Origin: an uncultured Clostridia bacterium
Lineage (GTDB): Bacteria; Bacillota; Clostridia; Christensenellales; UBA1242
DNA length: 64,000 nucleotides
Assembly: GCA_934757855.1 (NCBI GenBank)
Contig: CAKVLR010000001.1
Coordinates: 310,001-374,000 of the forward strand
Reading direction: 5' to 3'
The notes beneath the pieces were generated by a model. It had not been told where the DNA came from and made no database searches. It saw nothing but the letters and a program-made list of their open reading frames with translations. Positions 1 to 8,101 of this stretch are shown here, piece after piece. The number at the start of each line of letters is the position of its first letter. Positions within the stretch are counted from its first letter, which is position 1. The translations under genes and the position numbers were made by a program.

Positions 1-751
1 CGTTGATATATTTGTTCCACGCCTTGTCGCTGTAACTTGTCTTTGTTTCAAAAGTTGGGTCCATTACCTTACTGTCTGTGTATTCCCAGTAAGTTGTCCT
101 AAAATTGTTGTAAGCATCTTTTGCTTTCTCAGCAAAAGTTTTGTCCGAATTAATGTCGTAAATCGCAATAGACTTGTTTTCAACGGTTTCATCAGCATTT
201 ATATATTCTAGTATATATTTGCCATCATCATCTTGGTAATATGTGTACTTCTTTTCGTAAGCAGAATATGCAGTAGAATCGCTACTTTCTTCTTCATCAC
301 TAGAAATCACAGCATTGTCAGCCTCGCGCAATTCAGTTTCATATGATTTAACTGAACTATTAATGTATGAATAAACATTGCGCCATACTTCGTTTGCCTC
401 GTAAGTAGTCAACACAATTTTATCAATACCCAACGCCTCGCGCTCTGCTTGCTTGTCATCAGCGGTCAAAAAATCTACCAAAATCGAACGGTCAAGCGCA
501 AGGTCAAGAGTCTTTTCCACACCTTCCTCTGTAACAGTAGAAGAATTGTCGTATCGGCTGTTACCAATACTATTATATGTCATAATCAACTGCTCACGCG
601 TAACAGTCACTCTGCCATTGTCGTAATTTGCAACGACTTCGTTTAATTGCTTATCAACATTTGTAGTCACGAGCGTACATCCAGCAAAAGCAGGCACTAG
701 CAACATGCAAAGCATTAAAACACTCATCTTAAATAACTTAATTTTAGCCAC
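1..751 (-). CDS. SurA/PrsA-like foldase lipoprotein (partial, C-terminus outside window)
   Basis: The reading frame is open from 751 to the window edge. A GTG at 751 is preceded by GGAG at a 6-nt spacing. An in-frame ATG at 763 has no ribosome site, so the GTG is preferred. The protein starts with a basic and hydrophobic signal sequence ending in a lipobox (AFAGC), so it should be a lipoprotein outside the membrane. The next residues (ANYDNGRVTVTREQL, then a helical stretch ending LDRSILVDFL) resemble the SurA/PrsA N-terminal chaperone domain. An acidic Ser/Glu-rich stretch follows. In Firmicutes a peptidyl-prolyl isomerase or foldase lipoprotein commonly follows mfd, as here. The isomerase domain is not visible, so the catalytic part is inferred only. 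Confidence 0.7.
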   Translation of the reverse strand, partial: MAKIKLFKMSVLMLCMLLVPAFAGCTLVTTNVDKQLNEVVANYDNGRVTVTREQLIMTYNSIGNSRYDNSSTVTEEGVEKTLDLALDRSILVDFLTADDKQAEREALGIDKIVLTTYEANEVWRNVYSYINSSVKSYETELREADNAVISSDEEESSDSTAYSAYEKKYTYYQDDDGKYILEYINADETVENKSIAIYDINSDKTFAEKAKDAYNNFRTTYWEYTDSKVMDPTFETKTSYSDKAWNKYIN

Positions 752-812
752 TTTTCTCTCCATATAAATATAGTTGTAGTTAGATTGTACCACAAAACCG
801 CACTTTTGGCAA

Positions 813-3800
813 TTATTTAGCACAATATTTTGAAATCAAATTATCAAGAAATTGAAACACATTTTGCCAAATTTTATCTATACTTAATCCAGTATTATCA
901 GTTTTAAGTATTGTCAAACTATCCTTTTGATATACAACAAATTTACCCAAATTGAAATTTGATAAATTTTTGATAAATTCACTATCTTGCGCAAAATAGA
1001 TATTGCTGTGCGCACGCGTAACACTTGCTCGCACGGCTCCCAAATTTTGACACTTTGCTTTTAACAAAGCCACTTTACACAATCCCTCAACAGCAGATGG
1101 CATATCTCCCCATTTGTCTAAAATATTGTTTTGCACACGCTCGTAATCTTCTTGCCCGCCAATATTTGCGATTGCGCTGTAAACTTCCATTCGTTGCACT
1201 TTATCAGTAATAAAATCTTGCGGAATGTAGGCATCAATATCTACCTCAATCTTGACAGGACTAACCTCTCGCACTTCCTCACCTTTTAGGCTTGCGATAC
1301 TGCTGTCAAGCAATTTACAATACATATCGTAACCGACTTTTTCCATTTGACCGTGTTGTTCTGGACCTAAAATATTGCCAGCGCCTCGAATTTCTAGGTC
1401 ACGCATAGCGATTTTAAACCCACTACCTAATGCTGTATATTGCATTAGCACAGACAACCTCTCATACGCTTGCCCTGTGAGTTTTCCCTCGTCCATATAG
1501 GTGAAATAAGCCCACGCAAGTCTATCACTTCTACCCACACGCCCACGCAACTGATACAACTGTGACAAGCCCAATTTTTCAGCAGACACTACAAATAATG
1601 TATTTGCATTTGGCACATCAATACCGTTTTCAATCAGTGTTGTTGCTACCAAAACATCAACATTGCCTTTGTACACTTCTAGCATAACTTCTTCAATTTT
1701 GTCTTTCTCCATTTGTCCGTGTGCAACCGCAACAACATAGTTTTCGCCCAATTCTGCACGCAAACTCTGCGCAAAAGCCTCGATATTTTCTACACGCGGA
1801 TATACAACAAGACTTTGTCCATTTCTTGCCTTTTCTCTCCTGAGTGCCGTGCCGATAAGGTTATAACTAAATTGCGACACAATGGTTTGCACAGGCAAAC
1901 GGTCTAGTGGAGGGGTCTCAATAGTCGTAATATCGCGGATACCCACTAGCGAAATATGCAAAGTACGCGGAATAGGAGTTGCGGACAAAGTAAGCACATG
2001 AATGTTCTTTTTTAAGTTTTTTAGTTTTTCCTTATCGCCCACCCCAAAACGCTGTTCTTCATCTAAAACAAGCATACCTAAATTGTCAAATTTTACATCT
2101 TTGCTAAGAGCGCGGTGTGTGCCAATCAAAATATTTACCTTACCGTTTGCCACATCTTCTATGATTTGTTTTTGCTCTTTTGTTGACCTAAATCTATTTA
2201 AGCAACGAACTTCAATACCATAATTTTTTAGCCTTGCGCTAAAATTGTTGAAATGTTGTTCGCTAAGAATTGTAGTTGGCACAATAACGGCTACTTGATA
2301 ACCGCTCATTACTGCAACAAATGAAGCACGAATTGCGACCTCTGTTTTTCCATACCCCACATCGCCCACAATCAGTCTATCCATAATTTTACCACTAGCG
2401 AGGTCGGTATAGACATCATTAAAGGCTTTTTCTTGGTCAGGGGTCGGCGTAAAGCCAAAGCTTTGCTCAAATTCAGCCATAGTAGCACTATCGACTTTCA
2501 TCACAATACCTTTACTATTTTCGCGTTCGCGGTAAAGTTTCAAGAGGTCAAAAGCAAGTTGTTTTACACTCTCGCGCACGCGCTGTTTTGCTTTTTCAAA
2601 GGCGTTGCTACCGATACTCGACAATGTAGGATTTTTGTCGCCCCCTATATATCTACCGAGCATATCTAATTGCTCAGTAGGCACATAAAGTCTATCATTA
2701 TTTTTATAACTAACGACCACATAATCGCGTTTTGCTCCGCCAACGGAAAGTTGCGTTACACCTTCACAAACACCTATACCGTGAATTGCGTGTACAACAT
2801 AGTCGCCTTGTTCTGGGAGTGTAAAAGTATCGGTAACATTAACAATATGCTTGTCCCATTTTGTTTTGACTTTTTCAAATCTTGTTTCATTGCTACCTAA
2901 AAAAAGCAATTTATCCTCGATAAAACGAGCCCCTAATGCAAGTGAATGAACAAGAATATTTATTCTATTTTGTAAGACATCATTAATATTTGATATTTGT
3001 TCTACCTTTATGTAGCGTGCTAATTTTTCAGCAATGTCGCCAGCAATACTTGCGTCCCCCGCACACAAAACTACCCTGTATCCAGTATCTAAAAATTCTT
3101 GCAAACTGCCCGCAAACGCTTGATAATCTCTCCCCAACTTTGGAACGGGCAAAGTTTCGATATTATATACTTTTGTAGGCGCTACAAATTTATTTTGCGT
3201 CATCAACGATTGAAAAGATAACACGCTAAAATTCTCAAAATCGCTGGCTATTTCTTCAAAGCTATAAATCAAATTTTTGTGTGCATTTGCTAGTTGTCCG
3301 CTATTAAGACCAGCAAGAATATTTTGCTTGCAAATGTCAAGATGTGTAAGTAAATTTGTCCAAATTTGCTTTGGCTGGTCCAAAATAAAAGTCCATTCTG
3401 CCAAAAGTGTAGCGAGTCTAACACTATCGGTAAAACCAGCACAAAATTGCCACGCTGAACGCGGTATGCCTGTTTGAAATAAATTTTTTGCGTGATTTAG
3501 CGCATCAAGATTTGCTAAAAAATCTGCGCTATTTTGCGACTTTCCAGCACTTTTACGCATAGTTTTGTCCTGACTTTCAATAAAAGCCACTGCATCTAAC
3601 TTGTCACTTTCTTCTAGCGTAAAGCCATTTGGACATATGCAAAACTGCTCAACTTCGCTAATTTTAAATTGTGTGAGAATATTAAATGTCGTAATTTTTT
3701 CTACTTGCGTATCAAAAAAATGCACACGATAAGGTAATTCACTATTTAATGGGAAAATATCTACCACATCACCGCGTTTCGCCCATTGCCCCCTTGCATC

Positions 3801-4274
3801 TACCGTTTCCACACGATTGTAGCCGATTGATGTCAACATTTTGCCTAATTTCTCGATTTCAATATCTTGATTTTTGCAAATTTCAAAGGTATTTCTTTGC
3901 CAAACTTTGAGCGGTGCAAAATTTGAATTTAGCGTTTCCGCAGTCACAATCAAAGTATCAACCTTTTTATTAATGCAATCAAAAATAGCCACTTGTGCGT
4001 CAATTCCAGCGCTACCAAATTCAAGAGTATGTAAGCAATAATCATCTGGCGCGTAGTCAAGTATTGCGACTTTTCTGCCCATACTTTCAAAAGACTTTTT
4101 CAATAACTCCAAATCGTTATTTTCGGCGGTTACATAACAAATCGGCTGATTAATTAATGAACTAACAAAAGTACGCTCGCCCTTATTAAAGCCAAAAACA
4201 CTCACCTTTTCGTGTGAGTGTATATCATTTAAAATTTGATTTATTTTGCTGTTTTCTTGAAATAATTTTTGCAT
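813..4274 (-). CDS. mfd: Transcription-repair coupling factor Mfd
   Basis: This 1153-residue protein has full Mfd length. It displaces RNA polymerase stalled at DNA lesions and recruits UvrA. The order is a UvrB-like N-terminal half, then an RNAP-interaction domain (around the residues GDYVVHAIHGIGVCEG and RLYVPTEQLDML). A RecG-like SF2 translocase follows, with Walker A GDVGYGKTE and a DEEQ box (LVLDEEQRFG), a helicase motif VATTLIENGID, QLRGRVGRSD, and a C-terminal TRCF domain. It starts 8 nt after the pth stop with AGGTG as ribosome site, so the two are probably co-transcribed. The lipoprotein gene follows about 60 nt downstream. Confidence 0.97.
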   Translation of the reverse strand: MQKLFQENSKINQILNDIHSHEKVSVFGFNKGERTFVSSLINQPICYVTAENNDLELLKKSFESMGRKVAILDYAPDDYCLHTLEFGSAGIDAQVAIFDCINKKVDTLIVTAETLNSNFAPLKVWQRNTFEICKNQDIEIEKLGKMLTSIGYNRVETVDARGQWAKRGDVVDIFPLNSELPYRVHFFDTQVEKITTFNILTQFKISEVEQFCICPNGFTLEESDKLDAVAFIESQDKTMRKSAGKSQNSADFLANLDALNHAKNLFQTGIPRSAWQFCAGFTDSVRLATLLAEWTFILDQPKQIWTNLLTHLDICKQNILAGLNSGQLANAHKNLIYSFEEIASDFENFSVLSFQSLMTQNKFVAPTKVYNIETLPVPKLGRDYQAFAGSLQEFLDTGYRVVLCAGDASIAGDIAEKLARYIKVEQISNINDVLQNRINILVHSLALGARFIEDKLLFLGSNETRFEKVKTKWDKHIVNVTDTFTLPEQGDYVVHAIHGIGVCEGVTQLSVGGAKRDYVVVSYKNNDRLYVPTEQLDMLGRYIGGDKNPTLSSIGSNAFEKAKQRVRESVKQLAFDLLKLYRERENSKGIVMKVDSATMAEFEQSFGFTPTPDQEKAFNDVYTDLASGKIMDRLIVGDVGYGKTEVAIRASFVAVMSGYQVAVIVPTTILSEQHFNNFSARLKNYGIEVRCLNRFRSTKEQKQIIEDVANGKVNILIGTHRALSKDVKFDNLGMLVLDEEQRFGVGDKEKLKNLKKNIHVLTLSATPIPRTLHISLVGIRDITTIETPPLDRLPVQTIVSQFSYNLIGTALRREKARNGQSLVVYPRVENIEAFAQSLRAELGENYVVAVAHGQMEKDKIEEVMLEVYKGNVDVLVATTLIENGIDVPNANTLFVVSAEKLGLSQLYQLRGRVGRSDRLAWAYFTYMDEGKLTGQAYERLSVLMQYTALGSGFKIAMRDLEIRGAGNILGPEQHGQMEKVGYDMYCKLLDSSIASLKGEEVREVSPVKIEVDIDAYIPQDFITDKVQRMEVYSAIANIGGQEDYERVQNNILDKWGDMPSAVEGLCKVALLKAKCQNLGAVRASVTRAHSNIYFAQDSEFIKNLSNFNLGKFVVYQKDSLTILKTDNTGLSIDKIWQNVFQFLDNLISKYCAK

Positions 4275-4282
4275 ATCGGCAC

Positions 4283-4831
4283 CTATTTGGTATCGGAGAT
4301 TGCTCCTGATTGTATAAACATTTTAACATATTGAATTGCTTTGTCAATACCTATACCGACATTCTCGCTTGTCTTTGGGTCCATTTTGCGCAAAACATAC
4401 TCCGCAAGGTCCGACCCCCTGCTAGGGCTATCTACCCCTATTCTAATCCGTGAAAATTCAGTTGTACCTAATCTTGCTGTCACAGAACGCAAGCCATTAT
4501 GCGTTCCCGCAGACCCGCTAGGGCGCGCCCTACACAACCCAGCAGTCAAATCTACATCATCTAAAATAACGCAAATATCTTTTTCTGCGATATTGTATTT
4601 TTTTGCGATAGCATATACACAATCACCACTACTATTCATAAAAGTCAACGGTTTCAATAAAATTACATCTTCTTCGCCTATATGCGTTTCGCACATCAAG
4701 CCATTTTTGCGTTTCTTCTTTATCTCAACTTTCAAATATTCTGCAATTTTATCTATTGTTGCAAACCCTACATTGTGCGGAGTATTATTAAATTCAGGAC
4801 CTGGGTTACCTAAACCAACTATCAATTTCAT
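4283..4831 (-). CDS. pth: Peptidyl-tRNA hydrolase
   Basis: Pth frees tRNA from prematurely released peptidyl-tRNAs in the cytoplasm. The start MKLIVGLGNPGPEF is the canonical N-terminus. The catalytic His lies in NTPHNVGF, and LKPLTFMNSSG, DDVDL and the GSAGTHNGLRS loop are all present. I chose the ATG at 4831 because GAGGTGG lies just upstream; a longer frame upstream overlaps the preceding gene's end and lacks homology. The length of 182 residues is typical. It sits between the GlmU-like gene and mfd, the usual glmU-pth-mfd order. Confidence 0.96.
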   Translation of the reverse strand: MKLIVGLGNPGPEFNNTPHNVGFATIDKIAEYLKVEIKKKRKNGLMCETHIGEEDVILLKPLTFMNSSGDCVYAIAKKYNIAEKDICVILDDVDLTAGLCRARPSGSAGTHNGLRSVTARLGTTEFSRIRIGVDSPSRGSDLAEYVLRKMDPKTSENVGIGIDKAIQYVKMFIQSGAISDTK

Positions 4832-4841
4832 TTTTCCACCT

Positions 4842-5687
4842 CTATTTTTTAATTTCGCCCTTTTCAATAAAAGTAAACGGCGTTATGTCGCTATTGTTTG
4901 TAATTTTACTTTCTACAATTACGCTTTGCATTAATCTGCAATTATCGCCTATTTGACTGTTGATAATAGTATTACCAACTTGCAAAATTACATTATCGCC
5001 GATTTTTGTTTTACCTTGAATCACATTATTTGGGTAAATAACGGCGTTTTCGCCTATTTCGACATCGGCATCAATACTTGTCCAAGTGGTATCCAAAATC
5101 TGCACACCGTGTTGCAAATGAAAATCAATTATGCGCTTTTTCAATACATTTTCCGCTTTTGCAAAAGTATCCATATCACACACGAGCATAAAGTCTTGTT
5201 GACCCGCAAAATTTGGCAAAGTGCTAGAATAAATTTTTTCCGCATTACGCACATAATCGGTCACGAATATATAACCTCTCTCAAACTTGCATACATTCAT
5301 ACCCTTTAATTTTGCAAAATCCACACACGCTAAAAAAGTTTTTCTTTGCAAAAGTGGTGTATCAGCGTAAAAAACTGCGGTATATTTTTTGTCCGACAAA
5401 TATGGTCTAATTGTGTCCAAAATGTCTGCACCCTGTGTGGTTTCTATCTCCAAAATAGGGCATTTATCAAACGCCAATTCCACCCATTCTGTCATAGTTT
5501 TTCCACAAATAGACATTGAAAAACTACGCCTATTATTTCCAAATGCAGGGTGATGTATCTTCAAAATTATCACAGCCACATCGCTATCAATAGGTTCTTT
5601 TTGCATACCTCTTTCCCAAAGTGTGTCTATTGAAGAAATATCTACTTTTTCAGTTTCCGTTTCAAAATCCATACTTAAAATACCCAT
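4842..5687 (-). CDS. GlmU-like nucleotidyltransferase/hexapeptide-repeat protein, degenerate
   Basis: The 281-residue protein resembles the middle of GlmU, the bifunctional UDP-GlcNAc pyrophosphorylase/acetyltransferase. The stretch AVFYADTPLLQ matches the GlmU nucleotide-binding strand. Residues from about 190 on (IIDFHLQHGVQILD, then DVEIGENAVIYPNNVIQGKT, IGDN, SVIVESKI) match the linker and first turns of the left-handed beta helix. The N-terminal LAAGxGTRM sugar-nucleotide motif is not recognisable, and the helix stops after about four coils instead of running on to the acetyltransferase site. It is therefore unlikely to do full GlmU chemistry. It starts one base after the tadA stop codon and precedes pth, where glmU normally sits. 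An authentic glmU must exist elsewhere if this one is inactive. Confidence 0.6.
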   Translation of the reverse strand: MGILSMDFETETEKVDISSIDTLWERGMQKEPIDSDVAVIILKIHHPAFGNNRRSFSMSICGKTMTEWVELAFDKCPILEIETTQGADILDTIRPYLSDKKYTAVFYADTPLLQRKTFLACVDFAKLKGMNVCKFERGYIFVTDYVRNAEKIYSSTLPNFAGQQDFMLVCDMDTFAKAENVLKKRIIDFHLQHGVQILDTTWTSIDADVEIGENAVIYPNNVIQGKTKIGDNVILQVGNTIINSQIGDNCRLMQSVIVESKITNNSDITPFTFIEKGEIKK

Positions 5688-5688
5688 A

Positions 5689-6162
5689 TTATTCCCCTTT
5701 TAATTTGTCGTGTTTTCTTAAATTTTGGAAAAAATCAGTCAAAATGCTCGCACATTCCTTTTCACATACCCCGCCGATTACCCCAGGTCTATGATTAAAT
5801 CGAGGGTCGCTAGGAAGGTTATATAAAGTGCCACAACAACCTGCTTTTTGGTCGTACGCACCAAAAATAACCGAGCGTACACGAGCATTGATACAAGCCC
5901 CAGCACACATAGGGCAAGGTTCAAGTGTCACATACAAGTCACAATCCAATAGCCTCCACCCGCCCAACTTCTTTGCACACTTATTTAGCACCAAAATTTC
6001 AGCGTGTTCAAGAGCGTTGCCATTCTTGTTTTTAGTATTGTGCGCACGCGCAATTACTTTGCCGTTCTGCACAACCACAGCCCCGATAGGCACTTCATCT
6101 TCAAGGCGAGCCTTTTCTGCTTCTTTGAGTGCTTGCAACATAAATTTTTCTTGTTCAGTCAT
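5689..6162 (-). CDS. tadA: tRNA-specific adenosine deaminase TadA
   Basis: TadA deaminates A34 of tRNA-Arg(ACG) to inosine. The zinc site is complete: HAE (in NALEHAEILVL) and PCPMCAGAC, with the catalytic Glu in HAE. The start at 6162 is preferred because GGAG lies 8 nt upstream. In-frame ATG and GTG codons 6 and 9 nt earlier sit too close to that site. The product is 157 residues, normal for the family. It heads a leftward run with the GlmU-like gene, pth and mfd. Confidence 0.93.
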   Translation of the reverse strand: MTEQEKFMLQALKEAEKARLEDEVPIGAVVVQNGKVIARAHNTKNKNGNALEHAEILVLNKCAKKLGGWRLLDCDLYVTLEPCPMCAGACINARVRSVIFGAYDQKAGCCGTLYNLPSDPRFNHRPGVIGGVCEKECASILTDFFQNLRKHDKLKGE

Positions 6163-6224
6163 CTTCATCACTCCAAATCAACTTATTATACCCAAAATTT
6201 CACAAAATCGCAAATATTTTTGCT

Positions 6225-6257
6225 ACAAAAAAATAAAAACTATTAGTAAACTAATAG
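6225..6257 (-). terminator. Rho-independent terminator of the M14 peptidase gene
   Basis: Read on the minus strand, stem CTATTAG pairs with CTAATAG around a 4-nt loop and is followed by an interrupted U run (TTTTTATTTTTTT). It lies 10 nt past the stop of the peptidase gene. Confidence 0.75.
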
Positions 6258-6266
6258 AATTTTAGA

Positions 6267-7109
6267 TTATTTTGCTTTTTTATGATAAAACTCCAACAAA
6301 TCATCGTAAATTGTGCGAGTTTTTTGCCAAATTTGAGGCAATGACACGGGCTTTATAGGGTGAGTTAAATCATCTTCGCCAACTTCAATCGTAAGTGCGG
6401 TTATGCCGTGCGTAATACACCAGTCCTTATATCCGCCCGCACTTTTTCCAGAAGGTAAAATTTTGTAACCTGTGCTTTTTGATACCACTTTTGCAACTTT
6501 TTTATCAAATATCTTTTGCTTTAAAGGCTGGTGAAAATCATAGAAAATCACCTCGCCCTTACTATGAAAACTGAGTGTTAAGTCAGGTTTAATTTTATTT
6601 GTAAACCCCATTAGCGCGCGTGTTTCATTTTCGCTTGCGGGACACAAGCCTATATAATTTTGCGCGCCTGCGTGCCGTGCATTTTTGGCACCAGTTCCCC
6701 ACAATGCAGGGAAATTTACATTTAAATCTACCCCGCGTACATTTGCTTTCCACAATGAAAAATCGTTAGAATTATTCAACTCCAACAACTCATCTGCGTA
6801 ATCACGCGCGGTATCTACGCCATCTAAACATAACGCAACGCCATCAATATTTACAACGGGTATAATATAAATCGTACCTTCGCCTTTGGATATTTTTTTT
6901 AGCAAGGTCACTGCGTGAAGGTTCGCAAGATAATAAGTGATATACTCACGCGCGTGAATTGCGTATTGCGCGATAATTTTGGGATAACCGCACCCTATCG
7001 CAAAAGCATAAATAGGACGATTTAACATTGTCCTGCCTATCTCGATTTTCTCCGCCCCTAAATCTACCAACTTTTGATACTCAATTTCCAAATTTTTTAA
7101 AAAACTCAT
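6267..7109 (-). CDS. M14-family zinc carboxypeptidase
   Basis: The zinc site motif HAREY (HxxE) is near residue 53. It is followed by IPVVNIDGV, the substrate-binding DLNVNFP, a second zinc His in LSFHSKGEV and a C-terminal catalytic Glu in ALTIEVGEDDL. This order is that of M14 carboxypeptidases; bacterial relatives cut gamma-D-Glu-diaminopimelate or other peptidoglycan peptides. No signal peptide is visible, so the enzyme is probably cytoplasmic and may act on recycled muropeptides (inference). No clear ribosome site precedes the ATG. It is transcribed alone, with its own terminator. Confidence 0.88.
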   Translation of the reverse strand: MSFLKNLEIEYQKLVDLGAEKIEIGRTMLNRPIYAFAIGCGYPKIIAQYAIHAREYITYYLANLHAVTLLKKISKGEGTIYIIPVVNIDGVALCLDGVDTARDYADELLELNNSNDFSLWKANVRGVDLNVNFPALWGTGAKNARHAGAQNYIGLCPASENETRALMGFTNKIKPDLTLSFHSKGEVIFYDFHQPLKQKIFDKKVAKVVSKSTGYKILPSGKSAGGYKDWCITHGITALTIEVGEDDLTHPIKPVSLPQIWQKTRTIYDDLLEFYHKKAK

Positions 7110-7269
7110 ATCTATTTATATGCAAAATTTCTAGGTAAAGTTTTTAAGTTATATAAAAAAGTATCAAAATTTGATTTCGTTTTTATTGACTTTCTACTCT
7201 AAATTTACTACTAAAACTATTTTTCACTAAATTAAAGTTAATTGAATAATATATTTTAGGAGATAATTT

Positions 7270-8031
7270 ATGCCAATTTTAAATGTAGCGAATTTGAAAT
7301 CTACCATTACATACAATGGCGATACCGTTGATGTAAACACAAAGAGTAACACACATAGAGCAGAAAATGTCAGCACTGATATCGTTATACTCAAAACAAC
7401 TTCCAAAAATTGGGCGCTACCAAAAGACCAACTGCAAATAAAAACTACTTTTACGAATAATTCTAGCCTAGATATCGAGAATATTACCATACTTGATACT
7501 TTGTCGAGTGATGCCAGTTTTGTGGCAGGCTCGGTAGAAATTGGTTCGCAAAAATATGAAAATGTTGACCCCACGACTGGTTTTACCTTACCTATAAGTA
7601 TTGCTGGTTTTGGGGCTGAAATGGAGATGACATATTTGATAGAAGTAAACGCTTATCCAGAAAGCAATGCGATCACGGACAAAACACAACTTACCGTTTC
7701 GCTTGATAATAAGAATTTCAATATCAACTCAAATGAAGCAAGCATAGACATTGTTGATAATGAAATTTGGATAAACAAGTCAGCGGACACAGTTGCAGTG
7801 CAATCTGGCGATACAATCACCTACACTATTACGATTACAAACAACGGCACACTCACCAACACCAACCTATTATTTACCGATGAAATTCCAGAGGGTACGA
7901 CTTTTGTCACTGGCAGTGTAAAAGTAAACGGTGAGGAAAAAGTCGATTATGTACCAAACGAAGGATTTAATTTAGATGACCTTGCCCCAAATGCAACAAT
8001 CACTGTCGAATTTAAGGTTAAAGTGAATTAG
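7270..8031 (+). CDS. DUF11 repeat protein without visible signal peptide
   Basis: The 253-residue protein carries two copies of a DUF11-type beta-sandwich domain. Copy 1 is at about residues 45-130 (TTFTNNSSLDIENITILDTLSSDASFV type). Copy 2 is at about 165-253 (ITYTITITNNGTLTNTNLLFTDEIPEGTTFV). DUF11 domains normally build secreted stalks, but the N-terminus here has no hydrophobic signal and there is no anchor, so its location is unclear. AGGAG precedes the ATG. A strong terminator follows, so it is a one-gene unit on the opposite strand to its neighbours. Confidence 0.85.
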   Translation: MPILNVANLKSTITYNGDTVDVNTKSNTHRAENVSTDIVILKTTSKNWALPKDQLQIKTTFTNNSSLDIENITILDTLSSDASFVAGSVEIGSQKYENVDPTTGFTLPISIAGFGAEMEMTYLIEVNAYPESNAITDKTQLTVSLDNKNFNINSNEASIDIVDNEIWINKSADTVAVQSGDTITYTITITNNGTLTNTNLLFTDEIPEGTTFVTGSVKVNGEEKVDYVPNEGFNLDDLAPNATITVEFKVKVN

Positions 8032-8037
8032 AAATTT

Positions 8038-8070
8038 AAAAAAGATATTTCAAATGAAATATCTTTTTTT
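8038..8070 (+). terminator. Rho-independent terminator
   Basis: A 10-bp perfect stem AGATATTTCA/TGAAATATCT with a 2-nt loop, flanked by A and T runs, lies just after the DUF11 gene. It could also serve the converging gene from the right. Confidence 0.9.
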
Positions 8071-8101
8071 TACTATTTAACGATTTATAAACTTTTAACC
8101 A

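Noticed and set aside
4341..4934. 197-codon plus-strand frame
   Set aside because: Antisense shadow of pth, which has clear family motifs on the other strand.
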